Positions 45,726 to 57,066 of a DNA stretch of 64,000 nt are shown in pieces; the stretch's first letter is position 1; every line of letters starts with the position of its first letter. The DNA comes from Pollenia angustigena. Lineage: Eukaryota > Arthropoda > Insecta > Diptera > Polleniidae. The position numbers and the translations under genes are program-made. The DNA is taken from positions 10,930,001-10,994,000 of the forward strand of contig OV884060.1 in the NCBI GenBank assembly GCA_930367215.1, written 5' to 3'. Below the pieces are notes generated by a model. The model had not been told where the DNA came from and did not search any database. It worked only from the letters and a program-made list of their open reading frames with translations.

Positions 45726-46635
45726 ATTATCCCGGTGTGCTTCGCTACACTAATTTAACCACTTCTTCAGTTGAGAGATATTTAATATATGCATCCTATG
45801 GGAGGTTTTCCCCCCTTCGCCTACCCGCTTTATTTTTATTTTCGAAAGTGTAGTAGTGACTTCTGCAAAGTTTGAACATTCTCACTATAACAGTTCTTAT
45901 GATATGCGATATTAAACATTGGCGTCCTATGGGGGGTACCACTTCCCCCGCTGCTATTTTATTAAAATTTTGGGGCTCAGAAGATCCTACTACGAAAAGT
46001 TCAACAAATTGCGTGCAGCGGCTCTTATTTATATTTCTATCTTTGAGGGGTACTGCTCCTCCTCTGTCTACCCCGCCCATTTCTATATTAAATTTTATAG
46101 TTTACCATAATAGTAGCTTTAACCACGTTTGAATACTCTCCCTTTAATAGTTCTTCAGTTGAGCGATATTTAATATATGCATCCTATGGGAGATATTTCC
46201 CCTTCTGCGCCTACCCGCTTTAATTTTATTTTCAATAGTGTAGCATACCATAAGAGTGACTTCTACAAACTTTGAACATACTCACTATTACAGTTCTTAA
46301 TATTTGCGATATTAAACATTGGCATCCTATTTGGGGAACCACTTCCTCCGCTGCTATTTTATTTCAGTTTTAGGGCTCGGAAGATCATACCACCAAAAGT
46401 TCAGCAAAATGCGTGCAGCGGCTCTTAAGATATGCGATATTTAATATTGCCATCCAATGGGGGTACCAATTCCCCTGCCCCTATCGAAAAAATAAGAAGC
46501 CGATTTTGTTTTTAGGGCTCACATGATGTTACTGTAAAAAGTTCAGGAAAATCGGTTCAGTAGTTTAGGAGTCTATAAGCCAACAAATAAACAAACAAAC
46601 ATACAAACATTTTTCATTTTTATATACATAGAAGA
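45719..46635 (+). mobile_element. AACTAG-headed dispersed repeat with 388-bp internal duplication (element D)
   Basis: The head is AACTAGATTATCCCGGTGTG and the tail AAAATCGGTTCAGTAGTTTA followed by (AAACAAAC)-type sequence and TATATACATAG. Inside, TTCTTCAGTTGAG-GATATTTAA at 45763 recurs at 46151 with all downstream landmarks (GCATCCTATGGGA, CTACCCGCTTT, TGCGATATTAAACATTGGC, GTGCAGCGGCTCTTA). The family tail is shared with elements A and E. The frames in it are shadows. Confidence 0.65.
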
Positions 46636-46865
46636 AGAAGATAGAAGATACCAATTTAAGAAGTAACAAATTGTAAGCAGATTGGCCCAACCATTTGGGA
46701 ATCTAAATGACTTTCAAGAAAGATTCGTATTTGGTGGTCTAGCCAAGACGGACAATGTTAATTGTATGTAAAACAGAAAGTTTTCAGAGAATTATCTTAA
46801 TATTTTTTTTACTGTGATAGAAGGATCTATGGCAATTGTGTGTGAAACAAAATATTGGTCAAAAG

Positions 46866-47504
46866 CTAGCCGCGGCTTTGGTGGCATATCTCTATTCGAC
46901 GGTCCATATTTTCGATGACTCTGAGACATAATTGCAGTTCAATTTCGTTAATATGCCGATTTTTCTCATCCTTTAACTCTTGAATTGTTTTTGGCTTATT
47001 GACGTACACTTTTTCTTATAAATATCCTCAAAGAAAGAAGTCCAACGGTGTCAAATCAATCGATCGTGGCGGCCAATTAACATCGCCACGACGTAAAATA
47101 AAACGGCCATTAATTTGCTCGCGCAAAGGAGCCATTACTTCGTTGGCTGCGTGGCCAGTGGCACCATTCTGTTGGAACCATTTATCCTCCTGGTCCATAT
47201 CCTTAAATTATGGCAACAAGAAGTCCGTTATCATCTCGCGATAGCGAACACTATTCACGGTTACTGCTTGGCCGACCTTATTTTCCTACTTTCGCGAATA
47301 ACGGATACGATTTCCGCAGAACGAACTGGGCGAGCATGCACATTTTCTATAGACCCGGTTTGCTGAAATTTTCTAGATTGTGTACACTTTTGACTAAAAA
47401 AATTACGAAGTACACCTAAATGCATTTTGTTTTGAACGCCCATTTTCATAAAAGGCTTCAACAATCTGCTGCTCAATTGCTCCTTAATTGTGTACCCCTC
47501 CATG
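46866..47504 (-). pseudogene. Mariner-family transposase, internally deleted (copy 2)
   Basis: Minus-strand relic starting MEGYTIKEQL. The N-terminal part includes VLRNFFSQKCTQSRKFQQTG and ENVHARPVRSAEIV; the C-terminal part includes VRYREMITDFL, WFQQNGATGHAANEV, RRGDVNWPPRS-DLTPLDFFL-GY, KVYVNKPKTIQELKDE, VIENMDRRIEICHQSRG and a TAG at 46866. About 400 bp of the middle, with the first catalytic Asp, is deleted near 47270. The second catalytic Asp is Asn (QQNG), the same change as in copy 1; the third Asp (LTPLD) remains. Several stops and frameshifts are present. Confidence 0.85.
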
Positions 47505-48420
47505 GTTGAATTTGTGAAACACTGAAACAAAGAAATGTCAACGTATATGCTTTACACAAAAAAATTTGTCGGCAATTTTTTTTTTTAATTAAACCAATTA
47601 TTAAATATAGAATCTTCCAAAATCTGCTCTCTTTCATCCTTGCCTAACTAATTTTAAAAAAATTATTTAGGCATGAGGAATATATTGTTTTAAAATCCCT
47701 TTCTATATGCAAAACCAGGTTCACGAAATTTTTTATTATTTATGAGATATAATTTTGCTCCATGTCAACTTTTTTAATGACTTTTAAGTATTGTTTTGCT
47801 CTACACACCACTATTTGCCGGTTGCACCAAATTCTTCAAACGTACAAAATAAAGTTCACTCTTGCTTTGCTTCATTGCCGTAAGATAAAAAAGTAGTTTA
47901 AGCAAAAGTTGACTGCTGATTTTTTGCAGAGATGTGTTTTTGATATCTTTATCGTGTTATATACAAACAAAGTGCGTGTCAACAAGAAAAAATAGTTTTC
48001 TAAAAAAATAAGCACGTGTTAGCAAATAGTAAACATTTCTGAAATATACTAAAAAAATAATAACATTTTAAAAAAATTTTTTTAGGAAACGCTTTTCTTA
48101 AAAAAGAACATTTAAAAAATGTTGCCCCTCTCCCCCCCCCCCCCCCCTTAGATTTTATCGTCGCTACGCCCATGTATTCGTGTATTGTCATCGGAAATAT
48201 GTATGCCTGCAAAGTTTCATCCATTTGCATTAAGTATAAGGCGGTTAAATTAACGTTAAAAGATTTGATTTTCCGAAGTGAAGCTAAAGAAAAGGTTTAA
48301 AAAAAATGAAACTGTTTTTATACAATAAAACCAAATAAAAAAAAAATCATCATTAGCTGCGTTTGTTTACTCCAAAATTTGTAAAAACTTATACTGGATT
48401 TTACTGAAATGCGTTCGCGT
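47505..48420. other. AT-rich sequence with a 16-base poly-C
   Basis: A run of 16 C at 48132-48147 is the only notable item. The reverse frame across it is Gly-rich by translation. No gene. Confidence 0.45.
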
Positions 48421-49768
48421 TAGGGTATTCATTCGGTTAATCGTCAATCGGTTAACCGATTAATTACTACCCGATTAACTGATCGGTTAATTTCAAATTG
48501 GCTTTTTTCGATTAACGATTAAACCGATTAATTTTAGTCGATTAACCGATTAACCGATGTGATAAAATTTTCAATATTTTGTAGTATTGTAACACATTTT
48601 TTGTGATTTTAGAAAATATTTTTTCATAAAAACAAATAAGGTGTTCAGTGATCTTCATTTTAACACATTTTCCGCCGACTGGTGACTAAAATTACAAAAT
48701 CTTTATCATCGATCAACAGGAATGTGGCGAAAAATGGGTTCAATTTTTCATTACCAACACGTTTTTTCTGTTTTATGTACGTGTTAGTTATGTATTTGTT
48801 TCTTCTTATATCTTCTCATATCAGTCTTTTAACAGAATTAACCGAAACAATACGAAGTGTTAAAAATTTTAAAAAAAAACTCTAAAGGCATAATGGAGTA
48901 TTTTATATGTTAAGAGAAATCCTGGAAAAGGACTGAGAAATTATATATTCATCTACAATAAGTGAAAGAATTTTTTCCAAGTCAAGTTTTGGCAAAAAAA
49001 ACATTTTTTTTACAAAATTATTTTAAAAGAAATCCTATAAATACTGAAATTATCTCAGTTTATTTTTTTATAAATACATATTTGGGGGATATACAAGATA
49101 GTCATAAAGTCTTATGTTTTTAAAAAATTACAAGAAATATATATCGTCGGCTTAATATGCAAACCGGCTAAGTCCACTTTTTAGGTAAATTGAGATTTTG
49201 ATGCCGTGTGGCAGAGAAAGGTACACCTCAGCGACCAGCATGTGGTTTTTATTCTATTTAAGTCTTGAAGGGTGTTAAACTAACTGTATTTTTAATTTTC
49301 TATCAAGCTGCAAATAGGAAAATTAAGAAGTTTCTCCTGTTAAATGTGCTAAAAAGATATTAAGCCGACGATCAATGAACACAGCATTATTTTGTTTGAA
49401 ATACAACAATATTTTTTTTTTAACAATTGTAAAATATTATTTGGGATAATATGGCGATATGACTTGATAGCACACCCTGTGTATTAATTGAAAAATGCAT
49501 ATTAAATATTTATGAATTGATTTTTTTTTTGCTCGTTTTAGTTCAAGAATTTGGTATGTTATTGTTTTTTTACTAATAAACTCCAAATAATAAACAATTA
49601 ATGCGTTTTTATATATTGAAATTACTTAATTTACAAAAAAAACATTATTAATCGGTTAACCGATCAAAAAAAAAATTAACCGATTAGTCACCGATTAAAC
49701 CAAAACCTCGGTTAATTAATCGGGCGATTAACCGATTAAAGCAAAATGCCGATTAAATGAATACCCTA
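48421..49768. mobile_element. hAT element with CGGTTAA-type subterminal repeats (1348 bp)
   Basis: Ends TAGGGTATTCATT and AATGAATACCCTA (left reads TTCGG next, right TTAATCGG inward), flanked by a perfect 8-bp duplication GTTCGCGT (48413-48420, 49769-49776). The first 130 bp and last 130 bp are packed with CGGTTAA(C/T)CGATTAA-type palindromic words. The centre is AT-rich with no transposase motif, so it is non-autonomous. TAGGG ends and 8-bp duplications fit hAT. A 16-bp inverted pair, ATCGTCGGCTTAATAT at 49143-49158 and its complement at 49357-49372, may be a second element nested inside. Confidence 0.85.
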
Positions 49769-49776
49769 GTTCGCGT

Positions 49777-50584
49777 ACACATAAATTTGTAAAATTTTCA
49801 TATTGCCCACCTACTGGACAAATTCGTTGTGCAAATTCGCAATTTGTAGATTTGCAGTGCATATTATGATTGATCGTGAGCATACCACTTTTATTTTTTG
49901 CGTCAATGTGCTATTTTTCAAAAAAATTATTCTGGCAACACAAAAAACTTCTGGCAACACTGTAAAATATTTGCATTTGCTTACAATTATACACAAGCAA
50001 ATTAAAATAAATTTTTTTTTTATATTATTTAAATTTAATTCTCTATTTTATATTAAAACCCACGATAATTTTCAATTAATAAGTTTCCTGTAAAAACAAT
50101 ATGGCGCTTAATATGTCAAATGTTACATTTGCTTGCAACTGAGCAAATATGCACTATACATTTTGCTATGGCTTTTTTAGTGTAAACGAAGTAAAATAGA
50201 GCAAATTGCAAATACGTACATTTTGTTGTTGTGTTGTGCAAATGTATGTATTTTTGCACGCAGTTGCATTGTTTGCACACTTTTCACTACCCATCGTGAT
50301 TTCCCTTATAGAAACTTTCATTTAAGCAAGTTACTCAATGTATAGCAATAAGTATACGTATGCAGCTGAAAAAAGGTACTTTTTAAAAATATTTTTAGAA
50401 AAGTGGCGTATGCGGCACAAAAAAATATTTTTCACTTTCAATCAATTTCTATTATTATATTTCTATATATTTCTATATATTATTATTTCTATTATCATTA
50501 AAGTTTACACAAATTTGCATCTTTCTTTAAAACATATGCCGAAAGCAGCGCAGAAAATATAAAAATATTCTTTCGCATACAATT
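49777..50584. other. AT-rich sequence, no feature seen
   Basis: Short frames at 49803-50093 and 50338-50562 have no domain. TTGCAAAT-type words recur but without clear structure. Confidence 0.4.
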
Positions 50585-51019
50585 TATGAAATCTTCATGT
50601 AAACCTTTATTGTCGTATTTCTCCACTCCGACTTTTTCGTATATGCGCCAAACTAATAATGAGCTGACGACATGCCCTGCCCAATTAAGCCGTTCAGCCT
50701 TTATAAATTTCGCTACTTTTCTTTTTAAAGTCCGTCGTTCTTTTTTGGAATTTTTTTTTCTCCATTACCCCCTTTGGGAGCATATGGCTTCCACAAAGCA
50801 TCGCCATCTTACACGATTTTTTGCAGTTTGATTTGCTTCTTCCCGTGTAAGAAACAAGTGTGATTGCAGACCCATGTGTGAAGAAGTGAAGATTTCACAG
50901 CCCGGTTTCGTTAGTTGGTTTTTGTTCCAGCTAATTTGATGATATGCTGCTCTAGCTAGTCCTAGGATACTGAGATAACTCTTCGCGATCGATACAAAAC
51001 TCAAATTTTTCAAAAACAA
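50585..51019 (-). pseudogene. LINE reverse-transcriptase C-terminal fragments
   Basis: Minus strand. A frame from 51019 ends in TAA at about 50765 with EEANQTAKNRVRWRCFVEAI and CSQRG, which resembles the usual end of RTE-type LINE polyproteins (DRVRWRxFVxALC). Farther on, 50760-50600 reads TLKRKVAKFIKAERLNWAGH in another frame, resembling the IKAxRLRWxGHV motif in LINE C-termini. The order of these two motifs is reversed relative to a normal element, so two different remnants may be joined. Confidence 0.45.
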
Positions 51020-52139
51020 TCGACTTCAATTATATCGAATAAAAGTCTATTTTAAAAAAAATTTATAAGTCTACGAGAACTGGCCTCTAGAGCGTTTCTG
51101 AACAAGTTATAGTAGGCTCCGAGGATAATGAGCCTCTGTCCAACCTAAGTTGTGGTTCTGCTAAAGAAAAGATTGAAAGTTACCTCAGATCTCCTTAATT
51201 TCTTGAGACGCGGAGCCATTTTCAGAAATACTGTCGCATCTGAGAGACTCATTTCCACTGCGGGTCTGGTTCAAACGGATTTACGAAATTTTAAAAAAAT
51301 TCTCAATTTAAAAAAATTCTCAAACAATTTCAAATATGTATTCAAATAATACTCTCCTCTTGTATTCTCTACTAGAATTTTGTTTACTTTAACTTGAATT
51401 CAAATTCAATCTGAGTATCGGAATCGCCGAAATTTTATTTTGAGTATCGGCAAAAAGGTGTATCGTTATATCCCTACTCCATAAACTTTTGGTTTTTTTT
51501 TTACTTAAATGCCGCATTTTGGGACCGCAGTTCGTCATCGCAATTATGAAAAAAAGTTCACCGGGCTAGTTTTGCTCTTTTCCCATTTTTGTTCCCGGAG
51601 AATTGCTATTCATAATAGAGTTGTTTGCCTTTTTCATGATATAGTTTTTAGAGAATTTGTTTGATATTCTTGTTGAGTTTGTGAAAAAAAGTTGATCTAC
51701 CTCGACACCTCAGAAATTCAAAAAAAAATTAAGGGCTTACTTAAAAGTTACGACTTTCGGAGAAAAATCCATCGGCAGAGGTTCACAAATGGCTTCCTTT
51801 TTATTTATTTATAAAATTTAAAAACAAGAGACCGTAAAATCCATCTCGTACAACAAACCTACACCGATTTGTGATTCAATTTCTTTTTAAGTTTGAAGAA
51901 ATCGGCAATATTGAGATTTTATTTGCCTTGAGAATATTCGAAAAGACTTCAAGAATTGTTTTTTTTTTTATTTTTGTTATACTGAGAAGTGTTTACTTAA
52001 AGCAAAGATTCGCAGATTAAGTTATGTATATGAAGTTATGTGTATGTAAAGGAATCATTTTTAAACTTTTACACCATTTTTTGCATTGACAGAATTTAAA
52101 ATTATTATAATTAGTTCCTTTTCGATCCTTTGAGCATCA
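51020..52139. other. AT-rich sequence, no firm feature
   Basis: GTATCGG words near 51415 and 51452 and TATCCCTACTCC at 51470 could be an old hAT end. Nothing else is supported. Confidence 0.35.
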
Positions 52140-52530
52140 TGCGGCCATGACAAAATCTCTCCGTTGACATTTATTAGTTTTTGATGACTTCAGTTGACTC
52201 CAACTCATCCTGTGTGCTGCAATGTCCTTCTCTATTTGTCTTCTTCAGGTATGAGCTGGTCTTTCACTTCTTTGGATTCCCTATGGGTTCAAATAATTGG
52301 CCCTCTGGTTTTCGTAGGGTATGCCAAGTCCGTCTCCATTTCCTTTGGAGAATTTCCATTTTGACTGGGGTTTGCTTTGATCTCTGTCTTAGGGATTGGT
52401 TGGATATTGTGGCTGGCCAGAATATTTTTATGATGCATCGTAGAAAGCAAATGATGAATGTCTGGGTTGAGTTCAGATCTTAAAATTGCATCCTTACAGA
52501 ATCGTAGATTTCAAGCTGTGCAGAGATCGC
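52140..52530 (-). pseudogene. RTE-type LINE polyprotein, C-terminal fragment
   Basis: Minus-strand translation gives CLRCIIKIFWPATISNQSLR, QRSKQTPVKMEILQRKWRRT, WHTLRKPEGQLFEPIGNP, KKTNREGHCSTQDELES, then MSTERFCHG. This parallels the conserved tail of RTE-like LINEs: a CLRxIL-I-WP-ISN-L motif, a Q-P-V/I-x-I-RRKWxWIGHTLRK motif, then a basic stretch before the stop. Frameshifts and stops are present, and the polymerase core is missing. Confidence 0.6.
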
Positions 52531-52656
52531 CAAGTGGGATTCTGACGGCTAAAACATAAGTTGAAGGTATTTATTTTGTTTCGGATGACAGCATTGGATA
52601 CGTCGGACATAGACAGCATTCTTTCGAAATAACAGAATGTGGTGCAGTGAACTACA

Positions 52657-52735
52657 GCCATAGGTAATAAAGCCATACAGTCTTATTTCTCAATAGAGTG
52701 AGAAATCAAACCATATGGCTTTATTACCAATACCC
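52657..52735. repeat. Hairpin, possible element terminus
   Basis: GGTAATAAAGCCATA at 52662-52676 faces TATGGCTTTATTACC about 35 bp downstream, with further pairing (TATTTCTCA/TGAGAAAT) inside. The left arm, GCCATAGGTAATAAAGCCAT and AGTCTTATTT, also matches the reverse complement of 53960-53992. Confidence 0.6.
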
Positions 52736-52889
52736 TAGTGCGGTAAGGCCATAATCGTTTTGCAACCAAAGTAGAAATAACGCCAGAACAGTTAAATAAA
52801 TAAAAAATATGATACAGGTGGTGAAAAGGGGAGAGGAAGCTAAGACCGGCCTTGTAGGATGTTTTAGTTTGCGAAGCCGTAGAAGGCGC

Positions 52890-53481
52890 AATCTTTAACA
52901 CCAATTTTCAAAAATGTTCGCTGCTTTTGCCGCTGTATTTCGCCGATAACTCTTCAAACGTTGATTAACAGGTGTTCAATTGCTTGTGGTTTATCGACGT
53001 AGGCTAGTGACTTAACATGACCCCAAAGAAAATTATCCAATTGGGTTAAAACTCACAATCTTGCTGTCCAATTAATTGGGCCATTACGCGAAATTATTTT
53101 TTCATCCGAAGTTTCTTTGAGTAAATCAATTGAAGCGTCAGCAAGATTAATTCCACGTAATTGAGGTACGAAAAAATTTGGAATCATGTTCCTATACCGT
53201 TCACCATTGACAATAACATTTTGACCGGTTTTTAAGACATATGGGCCAATCCTGTACAGCGGCTGCAGCTTCCTCAGTGCGCACTGTTCGGCGTGCACAT
53301 AATCAGTAACAGTAAATGTGGTCCGAAAACGATCTATTGCTCTTCAAATTAGCCGCTCTGAAGGACGATTATGTACGCCATAAAAAAGAAGAAGTGCACG
53401 ATGAGTTGGACGAATAGAACAATTATTTTGACTAAACATTTCGACAATTTGCAAGCGTTGCTCTGATGTAAGTCGACTCAT
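52890..53481 (-). pseudogene. Mariner-family transposase fragment (copy 3)
   Basis: Minus strand from ATG at 53481: MSRLTSEQRLQIVEMFSQNN, RPTHRAL, HNRPSE, then after a large deletion HAEQCALRKLQPLYRIGPYV, VIVNGERYRNMIPNFFVPQL, IDLLKETSDEKIISRNGPIN and a damaged LTQLDNFLWGHVKSLAYVDK. It belongs to the mariner branch with NGERYR, ISRNGP and DxLWG-HVKS motifs, distinct in detail from copies 1 and 2. The catalytic Asp of the QQDG block is deleted. Non-functional. Confidence 0.8.
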
Positions 53482-55300
53482 AATGAAATTTCAAATCAAA
53501 CTTAACAAAAAGCAACTATTAAATGGATGCTCAAATAAAGCAGTGATGCCAACTCAAAGTTGTGACACTTTAAAAAAATACGCTTTACAAACACCGGCTT
53601 CGCCAACTAACGCTTCTGACTTCAGGATTTGATATCGGGATTTCTAAATTTAGGATTTCAAAGTTCGAGATCTTGAGATTCAGAATTCAGAAATTCGGTA
53701 TTTTGACATTTCGAGATTTTTGAATCCGGAGTTTTGATGTCATTTCTTTGTTTGAATTTTAACTTTATTGGGAAAAATATATATTTATAAATAAATTTAG
53801 GAATTTCATTAAACAAAAAATTTTTAAATAAAATTAAAAAAAAAATTAAGAATTTAATAAAACAAAAAATGTTTAATTAAGCAATAACACCATAAACGCT
53901 TTATATCACTTTTTATATGGAAACTAATATATATAGCCTTATGTCTCAATGTGATGTGAAATAAGACCATATGGCTTTATTGCCTGTGGCTTATGATTCC
54001 TAATTTATGGGCACGTGGTATTTGTGGCGTTGATTGGCATAGTTTTGGTTTAGCTGATGATGTTTATTTTAAGACCAGCTTTAGATGCTTTTGCCTGTCC
54101 ATTCTTCGTTGAATCCCCAGGCGTGGTGTGGATAAGGCTAATTGTAACTGGCGCAATTAAGTTCACTGTTTTTTTATTTTTTTCTAAAAAATTGTAGTTT
54201 TGCATTTGACAATTACATGATTAAGTGAAAGGTGTGTTCAGTTGCCTAAAACTAATTAAAGCACTTTTATTTTCCCTCAATTTTTAATCACGCGACTGTT
54301 TAAAGCGTGTGATTAGACAACTGTAACGATCTTGTTTAACACCAACTAATAATTTTAATTGTTAAAACCTTTTATTTTTTGCTTATATATAATTTTAAAG
54401 CTCTACCTTCGACTTCCAAATTTCCTTTACAATAATGTCATATTAGTAACGTGAAGTTTAAAAAGTGTAAAATGCAAGAGAAGAAAAAATAACTCATAAA
54501 CCCATGACTTTCAAATATTTGTTTTAATGGCCTTAACATTGCCAAAAAATAAATGTTTATAAAAAAATTGGAAAAAAAAGCCAACAGAAAAACAAAAGAA
54601 AATAAACGAAAAAGAAGTAAAACTTAAACTTATGCAACGGCATCTGCTTATAATTTAAGCGTATGAGTATAACAACAGCACAAAAATATTTTCATAATTC
54701 ATGAGACTGTCAGATAAAAATAAAAGACAAAAAGATATAAACCAAAAATAAACAACAATAACAAACTTTTATGACACTTTACGGTCAGTGACACCAAAAA
54801 ACATTTGAGATAACTGGCGATTAACGAACCCAAAAAAAATAAAAGACATACAAACCTCCACAATTACAATTTGTTAAAGTAGACTTCTTTTTAATAAATT
54901 ATTTGCACACATACATACACACACACCCATTTACTTAGTTATTTAAAGTAAATTTTTAGTGACCACTTTTATTTTTTTTTTTTTTTTTTTTTGTTACGTT
55001 GCTTGGCTATTTTACCTTAAACATGTGTAACAAGTTACAGCGACTTGAAATTATTAACAATTGCCAACAACTTTAGCGCTACTTGATGGCTGCACAGGTT
55101 TCTGTTACTCTCTTGGCTGTCCGTCATCCTCACAGTCTCTAGATGTTATTATTGCTAATGGCAATTTCGCTTAAAAGTTTTCGATCAAAATTTATTTATG
55201 TACAATTTTTCAGATTAGGAATTGAAATTCCTGCCTACATGAATTTACAGGTTAATTTCATTGGAAGTTTAGAGACCTGTAGAAATAGATCTTAGCACAG
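53482..55300. other. AT-rich sequence; one inverted match to 52.66 kb
   Basis: 53925-53995 (CATATGGCTTTATTGCCTGT) is the inverted partner of the hairpin at 52657 and could be the other end of a 1.3-kb element that contains mariner copy 3. A (GA/TT)-rich cluster of GATTTC, GGATTT and GAGATTT words lies at 53620-53740. No gene. Confidence 0.4.
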
Positions 55301-55309
55301 ATGAGTTAC

Positions 55310-55700
55310 TTTTCACAAAAAAAAGACATTTTTACACAAAAATCTTTTTGTTATACAAAAATCAAAATTTTACACAAAAATTAATTTCTCACAGAAAAAA
55401 ATATTTTTTAACACAAAAATAATTTTTTACAGAAAAACAATTTTTTACAGAAAAATAATTTTTTACATAAAAATTAATTGTTTAAACAAATGTTAATTTC
55501 CTAAAGGAAAAATCTATAAATAAATTTTTTTACACAAATCATTAAAAGAACAAGTTTACACAAAAATAATTTTTACACAAAAATCCTTTTTTTGACAAAC
55601 ATTATTTTTTACAAAAAAAAAAAAATTATTGCTTCACATAAATTTTAAGTTCATTCCATTTTTTAAGCCCGAAATGTTTAACACAAAAATAATTATTTTA
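55310..55700. repeat. Degenerate short-period tandem repeat (about 20-25 bp)
   Basis: Repeats of the form TTTTTACACAAAAATAAT and TTTTTTACAGAAAAACAA fill this stretch and resume at 56600-56720. Non-coding low-complexity DNA on both sides of the element at 55706. Confidence 0.6.
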
Positions 55701-55705
55701 TACAA

Positions 55706-56410
55706 AACTAGCTGGCCCGGCTAACGTTGTTTTGCCACATAACTTATTTCTTTCAGATGTAACAGTGTCTGCCAGCCAAATGTTAAGAAGAAATTATAGG
55801 TTACAGGTTTTTCCAGATGTTTCACTATTTGCCTACCCAATTTCAAGAACATTAATTGATTAGTTAAGAAGATAGAGGGAGGCGGAACTTTTACCCCTCT
55901 TGCCCTATTTAATGCCCTGTCATCTTTCCGATGTTACAGTGTATGCATGCCAAATTAAAAGAAAACTAGTTGATTACTTAAGAAGATAGAGGGAGGGGAG
56001 CTTTTACCCCACTTGCACTATTTTACGCCCTAAAAATTAAAAACTATAGGCTATAGTTCTTTCCAACTGTAACACTATTCGCCTGCGAAATTTGAAAAAA
56101 ATGGGTTGATTATTTACGAAGATATAGGGAGGGGAAGCTTTAAGCCCTCTTACCCTATGTCACACCCTATTCCCTTTTCTCTTTCAGATTTTACATTATC
56201 TGCATGCCAAACTTTAAGAAAACCGGTTGATTAGTTGAGAAGATTGTTGAGTGGGAGCTTTAACCCCTACTGCAATATTTTGCGCCCTCTAGCGATGTAA
56301 AATATACTCTACGACCTATTCTCATAGCTAACAAATACACATACAAAATTTAATAAAAATCGGTCAAGCCGTTTCGGAGGAGTTCAAAATGCAGGGCATT
56401 TTGTTGATAT
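55706..56410 (+). mobile_element. AACTAG-headed dispersed repeat with internal units (element E)
   Basis: The head is AACTAGCTGGCCCGGCTAAC and TGTTTTGCCACATA; the tail is AAAATCGGTCAAGCCGTTTC followed by GGAGGAGTT. Four diverged units of about 113-138 bp carry AAGAAGATAGAGGGAGGGGA (near 55866, 55979, 56117, 56237) and GTTACAGTGT-TGCATGCCAA-type blocks. It has inserted into the short-period tandem repeat, which continues on both sides. Confidence 0.65.
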
Positions 56411-57058
56411 TTGTATGGGAATATAAATACATGTTTCGAAATGAATGCTGGTTCACTAAAATGGCTAAAACTCATGAACCATTACACATTTGAAGACCGT
56501 TGATACATAAAAACCTTGGTATTGACGTCGCCTTCCACGTGATCTTTACAGAAACAAATCGGTTTATGCATTTCAGAGAACATCAATTACTAACACAATA
56601 CACAAAATAAGTTTATACTCAAAATAATTTTGTTTACACAAAAGCCAATTTTATACATAAAAATCTATTTTTTATGCATAATATACACAAAAGTAAATTT
56701 GTTCATATATTAGATTTTTTCATATGCGTATGAATGTATGAATGTAGTCGTAAAGTAATATTTTCCCTGAAGGAAACCTCGGTGCAAGTGTCTCCAAGTC
56801 ACCAGTTTTGTCGACTATATTGGTGACATTGTCAACGAAGTGTCTACACTACATTACACTTGCCACTATATTTGGCTTTAATACGAAAAAGACTTTATCA
56901 ATAACAACTGAGAAGTACAATTCCTATAAAAGTTGAAGAAATAATAAAAAAAAGATTGTTATGATTTCGTATTCTTACAAAAAGTGTAGACTACTTTTAC
57001 TTAAATGTAATAGCGATTCTCTGGTTCCAATCTCTACATATTTTCCCAAAGGAACTAC
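56411..57058. other. AT-rich sequence, no firm feature
   Basis: CCCTGAAGGAAAC near 56765 faces GTTTCCTACAGGG-like sequence near 59132-59145, which may be the ends of an older element around the two hAT insertions; no duplication supports it. Confidence 0.3.
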
Positions 57059-57066
57059 CTTGTCAG

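Noticed and set aside
45796..46132. Several overlapping frames on both strands
   Set aside because: They lie entirely inside the duplicated part of dispersed repeat element D, overlap one another, and none persists in the second repeat unit.
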